Below, piece by piece: positions 5,952 to 12,200 of a stretch of 17,940 bases of DNA. The notes under the pieces are model-generated. The model was not told the origin of the DNA, did no database searches, and saw only the letters and a program-made list of their open reading frames with translations. Numbering within the stretch: the first letter of the stretch is position 1; each line of letters starts with the position of its first letter. Made by a program: the position numbers and the translations under genes. The stretch lies in the NCBI GenBank assembly GCA_002396005.1, contig DGVW01000082.1:1-17940 (forward strand), written 5' to 3'. This stretch comes from Oribacterium sp. UBA4274 (GTDB lineage Bacteria; Bacillota; Clostridia; Lachnospirales; Lachnospiraceae).

Positions 5952-6554
5952 ATGGAGAGAGCGGAGCAAAGGAGCAGTGCACTTATAGCGGCCCCTACCG
6001 AAAAGGTGGCTGGTCAGGTCAAGGCCATACTGCCATCCGGATTTGGCAAGGTGTCATTTCAGCCTTCCATGGCCAAGGTCAAGCAGAAGCTTATGGAGGA
6101 GAGTTTTGATCTCTTGATCATCTGTACACCTATGCCTGATGATTTTGGACTCCAGTCTGCAAAGGAGCTTAGTGGGAAGTACCCGGCTATGAGTATACTG
6201 CTTCTGGTAAATAAGGATGTTTATCAGGAAACTCTGTATCGCGCCGGAGATTCCGGAATCATGATACTGCCGAGACCGATAAGTACAGCATTTTTTGTTT
6301 CTGCAGTGGAGATGCTGAGAGCTGTAAGCAATAAAGCGCAGAAGCTCATCAGTGACAACACAAAACTCCAGCGCAAGCTCGAAGATGAGCGTTATGTAGG
6401 CAGGGCCAAATGCTTACTCATCGAAAAAGAAGGTATGACAGAAGCTGAGGCTCACAAGTATCTTGAGAGACAGGCGATGAATGGCTCAATTACAAGAAGA
6501 GAGGTAGCTATAAGAATTATCCGTGAAAACGGACGTATAGTTACAAACATTTAA
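5952..6554 (+). CDS. ANTAR-domain RNA-binding antitermination regulator with degenerate receiver (NitR/NasT-like)
   Basis: A 200-residue protein. Residues about 8-120 form a receiver-like domain, about 125-147 a coiled coil (KAQKLISDNTKLQRKLEDE), and about 147-195 an ANTAR domain with the typical AKCLLIEKEGMTEAEAHKYLERQAM and TRREVAIRII helices. ANTAR proteins bind paired hairpins in nascent RNA and prevent intrinsic termination. The receiver lacks the phosphorylation machinery: the acceptor Asp position reads C58 (DLLIICTPMP), the N-terminal acidic pair is replaced by A-A-P (13-15), and the conserved Lys before Pro is R108. Activation by a ligand, a partner protein or abundance is therefore more likely than by a kinase. 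The gene follows the type I glutamine synthetase by 64 bases with no strong terminator, suggesting co-transcription, and precedes glnN. Clostridial NitR beside glutamine synthetase genes is the nearest known parallel. Start supported by GGGAGAT upstream. Confidence 0.88.
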   Translation: MERAEQRSSALIAAPTEKVAGQVKAILPSGFGKVSFQPSMAKVKQKLMEESFDLLIICTPMPDDFGLQSAKELSGKYPAMSILLLVNKDVYQETLYRAGDSGIMILPRPISTAFFVSAVEMLRAVSNKAQKLISDNTKLQRKLEDERYVGRAKCLLIEKEGMTEAEAHKYLERQAMNGSITRREVAIRIIRENGRIVTNI

Positions 6555-6649
6555 ACATTTGAGAATGATGACTTATTCATAGGCTTTGCTGCGTATCGTG
6601 TCATTTGGGTGATGCGCGTGAACTGGTGAATGAGAATTCTGTAAAATTT

Positions 6650-6655
6650 TATACT
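6650..6655 (+). promoter_or_regulatory. Candidate -10 box of glnN
   Basis: TATACT (5/6) lies 9 bases before the leader hairpin, the same arrangement as at asnB and dapL. The -35 position (about 6627-6632, TGAATG) is a poor match, so an activator may be needed or the true promoter may lie further upstream in the 95-base interval after the ANTAR gene. Confidence 0.45.
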
Positions 6656-6663
6656 GATAAAGC

Positions 6664-6709
6664 AGAGGACAATGGCGTTCAATCAAACGATGCTATTGTC
6701 CTCTTTTTT
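6664..6709 (+). terminator. Leader terminator/attenuator of glnN
   Basis: AGAGGACAAT (6664-6673) pairs perfectly with ATTGTCCTCT (6695-6704). An inner CGTT/AACG stem encloses the 6-base loop CAATCA (6680-6685), and TTTTTT follows. It ends about 45 bases before the glnN start codon. It could also terminate readthrough from the ANTAR gene, but its position just after a -10 box and its resemblance to the dapL leader hairpin favour an attenuator. Confidence 0.82.
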
Positions 6710-6753
6710 ATATACCATGAATCAGAATGGCTAATCATAAGGAGGAAAAATCT

Positions 6754-8862
6754 ATGAGTACATCTACCATTTCAGACATTTATGGAAGTCTTGTATTTAA
6801 CGACAAAATCATGAGAGAAAGACTTCCGAAGGACATTTACAAGGCTGTTCACAAGACAATTCAGAACGGAACACATCTTGAAATAGATGTTGCCAATACT
6901 GTTGCCGCAACCATGAAGGAGTGGGCACTTGAGAAGGGCGCCACACACTATACCCACTGGTTCCAGCCTATGACAGGTCTTACTGCTGAAAAGCATGACA
7001 GTTTCATTTCTCCGACTGCAGATGGTAGTGTTCTTCTGGAGTTTTCCGGCAAGGAGCTTGTAAAGGGTGAGCCGGATGCATCATCCTTCCCGTCAGGCGG
7101 TCTCAGAGCAACATTTGAAGCCAGAGGATATACTGCATGGGATCCTTCATCACCGGCGTTTATAAAGGATGGAACTCTCTATATCCCGACAGCCTTCTGT
7201 TCATATACAGGCGAGTCTCTCGATAAGAAGACACCGCTTCTCAGATCCATGGAAACTCTCAGCGAAGCAGCAACAAGACTTCTTCACATCCTTGGAAAAA
7301 CAGATGTTACAAGAGTCGATACTACAGTGGGTTCTGAGCAGGAGTACTTCCTTATAGATAAGGATCTCTATACAGCAAGAGAAGATCTCCTCCTCACAGG
7401 ACGTACACTCATCGGTGCATCAGCTCCAAAGGGACAGGAGATGGAGGATCACTATTTCGGTGTTCTGAAGCCAAAGGTTTCTGCATTTATGCATGACCTC
7501 GATGAAGAACTCTGGAAACTGGGTATCCCTGCCAAGACCAAGCACAATGAGGTAGCACCTTCACAGCATGAGCTGGCGCCTGTTTTTGAAACTGCCAATA
7601 TCGCTGTTGATCACAATCAGCTCACCATGGAAGTTATGAAAAAGGTTGCAGATAAGCATAATTTCGCCTGCCTTCTTCATGAAAAGCCATTTGAAGGAAT
7701 CAATGGTTCCGGAAAGCACAACAACTGGTCCATGGTTACATCTGAAGGAGAGAATCTGCTGGATCCCGGCAAGACACCTGAGAAAAATATTCAGTTCCTG
7801 CTGTTCCTCATGGCAATCATCAAGGCTATCGATGAGTATGCAGATATCATGAGAGTGTCCGTTGCCTCAGCCGGAAACGATCACAGACTCGGTGCCAATG
7901 AAGCACCACCGGCTATTGTTTCTGTTTATGTAGGTGATGCACTTGAGAGAGTACTTGAGTCCATCGAGAACGGCGAGGTTGATTTCAAGTCATCGGCAGC
8001 TACCCAGATGGAGACAGGTGCTCACGTTCTTCCGCATTTCCGTAAGGATAACACCGACCGTAACAGAACATCACCGTTTGCATTTACAGGAAACAAGTTT
8101 GAGTTCCGTATGCCGGGTTCAGCTCTTTCTGTTGCTAACCCTAATGTTGTCTTGAATACAGCAGTGGCAGAGTCTCTTGATCAGATATGCGAGAAGCTTG
8201 AGACATTTGCACCGGACAATTTTGAACTTGGAACCAGAAAATATATAAAGGAGCTTCTCAGCGCGCACAGAAGAATCGTGTTCAATGGAAATGGCTACAC
8301 AGATGACTGGGTACAGGAAGCAGAAAGAAGAGGACTCTATAACCTTAAGTCCCTCCCGGATGCCATGCCTAGTCTTATAGCTCCTAAGAACAAGGAACTC
8401 TTCATGAAGCATCATGTATTCACTGAGTCGGAAATTGAGTCACGATATGAGATTTACCTTGAGAACTACTCAAAGACCATCTGCATCGAGGCGCTCACCA
8501 TGATAGAGATGGTCAAGAAGGATTTCACAGAGGGACTTTTCAAATATCAGGCATCCATAACAGATACAGCGCTTTCCAAGAAGCAGCTCGTACCGGGCAT
8601 GGCCTGTGAGCTTGAAACAAGGATTCTCACACGCCTTGACAGAGAAGCCCAGGAAATCGGTAAGGGCGTAGAGAAGCTGGAGAAAGACCTTGCGGAAACA
8701 GAAAGCATCACTGACAGTCTCGAACAGGCCAAGGCATATCATGAGAAGGTTCTTTCAGATATGGATGCCCTGAGAGTACATGTTGATGCTGCAGAGGCAA
8801 TGATCCCGGAGAATGACCTTCCATATCCGACTTACTCAAAGCTGCTTTTCTCACTGAGATGA
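6754..8862 (+). CDS. glnN: Type III glutamine synthetase
   Basis: A 702-residue type III glutamine synthetase, the large form found in many Bacteroidetes, Firmicutes and cyanobacteria. It makes glutamine from glutamate, ammonium and ATP as a cytosolic oligomer. The start at 6754 is chosen over the in-frame ATG at 6727 because AAGGAGG lies 8 bases upstream and the sequence then opens in the family style (SDIYGSLVFNDKIMRERLP). Recognisable stretches: HWFQPMTG (about 71-78), FPSGGLRATFEARGYTAWDPSSPAF (about 112-136), a GSEQEYFLID metal-binding strand (about 193-202), KHNEVAPSQHELAP (about 254-267), GINGSGKHNNWS (about 315-326), SAGNDHRLGANEAPPAI near 370-386 and RNRTSPFAFTGNKFEFRMPGS near 437-457. 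A helical C-terminal region (about 600-680) is typical of the family. Expression probably depends on release of the leader terminator. Confidence 0.95.
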   Translation: MSTSTISDIYGSLVFNDKIMRERLPKDIYKAVHKTIQNGTHLEIDVANTVAATMKEWALEKGATHYTHWFQPMTGLTAEKHDSFISPTADGSVLLEFSGKELVKGEPDASSFPSGGLRATFEARGYTAWDPSSPAFIKDGTLYIPTAFCSYTGESLDKKTPLLRSMETLSEAATRLLHILGKTDVTRVDTTVGSEQEYFLIDKDLYTAREDLLLTGRTLIGASAPKGQEMEDHYFGVLKPKVSAFMHDLDEELWKLGIPAKTKHNEVAPSQHELAPVFETANIAVDHNQLTMEVMKKVADKHNFACLLHEKPFEGINGSGKHNNWSMVTSEGENLLDPGKTPEKNIQFLLFLMAIIKAIDEYADIMRVSVASAGNDHRLGANEAPPAIVSVYVGDALERVLESIENGEVDFKSSAATQMETGAHVLPHFRKDNTDRNRTSPFAFTGNKFEFRMPGSALSVANPNVVLNTAVAESLDQICEKLETFAPDNFELGTRKYIKELLSAHRRIVFNGNGYTDDWVQEAERRGLYNLKSLPDAMPSLIAPKNKELFMKHHVFTESEIESRYEIYLENYSKTICIEALTMIEMVKKDFTEGLFKYQASITDTALSKKQLVPGMACELETRILTRLDREAQEIGKGVEKLEKDLAETESITDSLEQAKAYHEKVLSDMDALRVHVDAAEAMIPENDLPYPTYSKLLFSLR

Positions 8863-8880
8863 GTTGAAGCATAGTGATGG

Positions 8881-8903
8881 CGGCTGCATAAACAGTTCAG
8901 CCG
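8881..8903 (+). other. Short hairpin after glnN
   Basis: CGGCTG (8881-8886) pairs with CAGCCG (8898-8903), with an 11-base loop, 18 bases after the glnN stop codon. The T tract after it is poor. The CAGCCG arm also belongs to the longer repeat AGTTCAGCCGA (8894-8904) that pairs with 9158-9168, so the two structures exclude each other. Confidence 0.45.
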
Positions 8904-9168
8904 AAGTTTCTAATAAAAGAACCTAGTGGGTATCCATTGAAAACCGGGTCGCTTGCGGCGGAAAAATCCGGAATCGTCCTCCTAAGCGGCTCTAGGTCCT
9001 CGCCAAAGTCAAAGTTTTCTTGATGAAAACTCTGACTTGGCGAGGAAGCTAAGGAAAAGTAACCAAGAGCCGCTAATGAGAACGATTGTGATTTTTCACG
9101 TCCTCAGCTTAACGGTTTTCAATGGATACCCACTGAATCTGTTCTATACATTTGGCATCGGCTGAACT
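8894..9168. repeat. Long nested inverted-repeat (MITE-like) element between glnN and gltB
   Basis: The core is bounded by a perfect 22-bp inverted repeat, 8925-8946 (begins AGTGGGTATCC) and 9113-9134. Nested inside are AAAAATC..AATCGT (8962-8977) with ACGATT..GATTTTT (9082-9096), AGCGGCTCT (8985-8993) with AGAGCCGCT (9066-9074), and a central stem of about 22 bp (8997-9019 with 9025-9046) having one bulge, one mismatch and a 5-base loop. Outside the core are AGAAC (8918-8922) with GTTCT (9141-9145) and an 11-bp perfect pair AGTTCAGCCGA (8894-8904) with TCGGCTGAACT (9158-9168). The whole 275 bp can fold as one interrupted hairpin. There is no coding capacity, no T tract directly after it and no clear target duplication. 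Confidence 0.82.
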
Positions 9169-9245
9169 TGCAACATAGAGGTTTTATTCCTTTTTGATAT
9201 ATAAAACTTTAGTTAGAGATATAGAAGAATACAGATATAGATGCA

Positions 9246-9262
9246 GAGTCGGAAAACGACTC
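9246..9262 (+). other. Hairpin just upstream of the gltB ribosome binding site
   Basis: GAGTCG (9246-9251), loop GAAAA and CGACTC (9257-9262), ending about 5 bases before AAGGGAG. There is no T tract, so it is not a terminator. It could influence translation start or mRNA stability. The interval 9169-9245 is AT-rich. It holds possible -10 boxes such as TATAAA at 9200-9205, but no promoter with a convincing -35. Confidence 0.5.
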
Positions 9263-9278
9263 GAACAAGGGAGTATAT

Positions 9279-12200
9279 ATGGAGAATTATCGAAATTTAC
9301 AGCAGGGAGAGGCTGATGCCGCTGCCGGAAACTGCTATACAGTTCCTGAGAAGTATCGCGGCCACAACACATTATGGAATCCTGCACAGTCAGGGATTAT
9401 AGAGGACACAGCGCATGATGCCTGCGGTATAGGTACCGTTGTAAATATAGATGGCACCAGGGACAATAAGGTTCTGGATGATGCACTTCATATCGTGGAG
9501 AAACTTGAGCATCGTGCAGGAAAGGATGCGTCAGGCAAAGTCGGTGACGGTGTAGGTATACTTCTGCAGATAAGTCATGATTTTTTCAAGAAAGCAGCCA
9601 AAAAATCGGGCATCAGCATCAAAGATGAAAGAGATTACGGAGTAGGCATGTTTTTCTTCCCGGAAGATGAAAGAAAGCGCATGTTTGCCAAGAAGATGTT
9701 TGAGGTCATTGCCGAGAAAAATGGTGTAAGTGTACTTGGCTGGAGAGAGGTTCCGACACACCCGGAGATTCTCGGAAAGGTGGCTCTGGACTGTATGCCC
9801 CGCATAGAGCAGTGCTTCCTCGCGCGTCCTGAAAATCTTTTGAAGGGCATAGATTTCGATAGACGTTTATATGTACTCAGAAGAGAATTTGAACAGTCAT
9901 CGGAGGATACCTATATATGCTCCATGAGTTCAAGAACTATAGTTTACAAGGGCATGTTTCTGGTGAGTCAGCTGAGAGCTTTTTACGACGACCTGAGAGA
10001 TGCAGACTATAAGACTGCCATCGCCATCGTACATTCACGTTTCTCCACTAACACCACACCAAGCTGGGACCGCGCCCATCCGTACCGTATGCTTGCCCAT
10101 AATGGAGAGATCAATACCATCCGCGGCAATATCGACAGAATGCTTGCGAGAGAAGAAACCATGCAGAGTCCGTTCCTTGAAAAGGAAGTTGAGAAGATAT
10201 TCCCGGTTGTTGAGAGAAACGGTTCGGATTCTGCCATGCTGGACAACACTCTAGAGTTTATGTATATGAACGGTATGGAACTTCCCCTTGCCATGTCTGT
10301 AACTATTCCGGAGCCGTGGAAGCATAACCGTTTTATGGATCAGGAGAAGAAGGATTTCTATCATTATTATGCGACTATGATGGAGCCATGGGACGGACCT
10401 GCAGCCATCATCTTTTCAGATGGTGATATAGTGGGAGCGACTCTCGACAGAAACGGACTGAGACCATCGAGATATTACATTACCGACGACAACAGACTCA
10501 TCCTTGCATCAGAGGTGGGGGTTCTTGACATTGATCCGAAACATATCGTTGAGAAGTCTCGTCTTCAGCCGGGACGCATGCTTCTGGTGGATACAAAGGA
10601 GAAGAGGATCATCTCTGATGATGAGGTAAAAAGACAATATGCCACCTCTGCGCCTTTCGGAGAATGGCTGGACAGAAATCTTCTGCATCTGGAAGAACTC
10701 AAGATTCCTAATCACAAAGTGGCAACTCACAGTAAGGAGCTGAGGAGTAAACTCTATAAGGCATTTGGATACACAAATGAGGATGTGAAATCCATCATCC
10801 TTCCGATGGCCCAGAACGGAGTTGAGGATACTCATTCCATGGGACATGATACACCGCTTGCGGTTTTTGATAAGAACCATCAGCCACTATTCTGTTACTT
10901 CAAGCAGCTTTTTGCTCAGGTTACCAATCCGCCAATCGATTCTCTCAGAGAAAAAATCGTAACAGATACAACCGTTTATCTCGGTTCTGATGGAAATCTC
11001 CTGCAGGAGAAAGCTGAAAACTGCCGGGTTCTCGAGATATCCAATCCTATACTTACGGGGGTTGAACTTCTGAAGATAAAAGAGCTCAATGCTCCTGGAT
11101 TCAGGACAGCGGTTGTATCACTTTTGTATTATCAGAACACTTCCCTTGAAAAGGCAATCCAGCAGCTGGAAATTGCAGTGGATCGTGCATATCAGCGAGG
11201 CTATAACATTATCATATTGAGTGACAGGGGAGTTGATGAGAATCACGTGGCTATACCGTCACTTCTTGCGGTGAGCGCCGTGGAGCAGCATCTCGTCCTC
11301 ACCAAGAAGCGTACCGCTGTATCACTGATTCTTGAATCGGCAGAGTCGAGGGATGTACATCAGTTTGCGGCTATACTTGGTTTTGGTGTCCGAGCCATCA
11401 ACCCGTACCTTGCCCATGAATGCATAGCAGAGATCATCGACGAAGGATTTTTGGATAAAGACACTCATACGGCAATCGAGGACTATAACAAGGCAGTCAT
11501 GGGCGGCATAGTGAAGATTGCTGCCAAGATGGGAATTTCCACTATTCAGTCCTATCAGTCTGCCAAGATTTTTGAAGCTATAGGTCTCAGTCGGGAGTTT
11601 ACAGATAAATACTTTACCGGCATCGTCTCAAGGGTAGGCGGTATCGGAATCGATGATGTGTCCGAAAGTGTGAACCTGAGACATGAACTGGCTTTTGATC
11701 CTCTTGGCATCGCAAGTAACGAGCAGAGTGAATCCATGTACTATGAAGTGCCTTCACTTAAGAACAGTAAGATCCCGTCGGCTGCCGCCGGAAAACAGGG
11801 GAAGGTCATGGATGAGAAAACCAGAATGGCACTTTTCTGCCATGGACGCGACACAGAGGAGCATCTATATACGCCGAAGACTGTAAAGGCGCTGCAGCAG
11901 GCTGTGCAGAAGGGAGACTATAAGCTGTTCAAGGAGTACAGCAACATAGTTAATGACACTCCGGTGCCTCATACGCTGAGAGCTATCATGAAGTTTGTGC
12001 CGAAAAACAAGCCGGTACCTCTGAGTGAAGTTGAGCCTGTTGAGTCTATAGTAAAAAGATTCAAAACCGGAGCCATGTCCTATGGTTCTATTTCTCTCGA
12101 GGCACATGAAGCCATGGCTATCGCCATGAATCGTCTGGGGGGAAAATCCAACTCCGGAGAAGGCGGAGAGGATCCTGCAAGATACGGTACGGAGAGAAAC

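Noticed and set aside
6664..6709. Canonical two-hairpin ANTAR target RNA before glnN, dapL or asnB
   Set aside because: I looked for two neighbouring hairpins with hexaloops carrying A at position 1 and G at position 4. Only single hairpins with loops CAATCA, TCAGAT and TTATCA are present, so the canonical motif is not claimed.
8879..8895. Sigma-54 type promoter before gltB (TGGCGGCTGCAT)
   Set aside because: The distance between the GG and GC elements is too short for a -24/-12 promoter.
8894..9168. The gltB upstream hairpin as a simple transcription terminator of glnN
   Set aside because: Its outer arms are 275 bases apart and not followed directly by a T tract. The nested structure is far larger than an intrinsic terminator.
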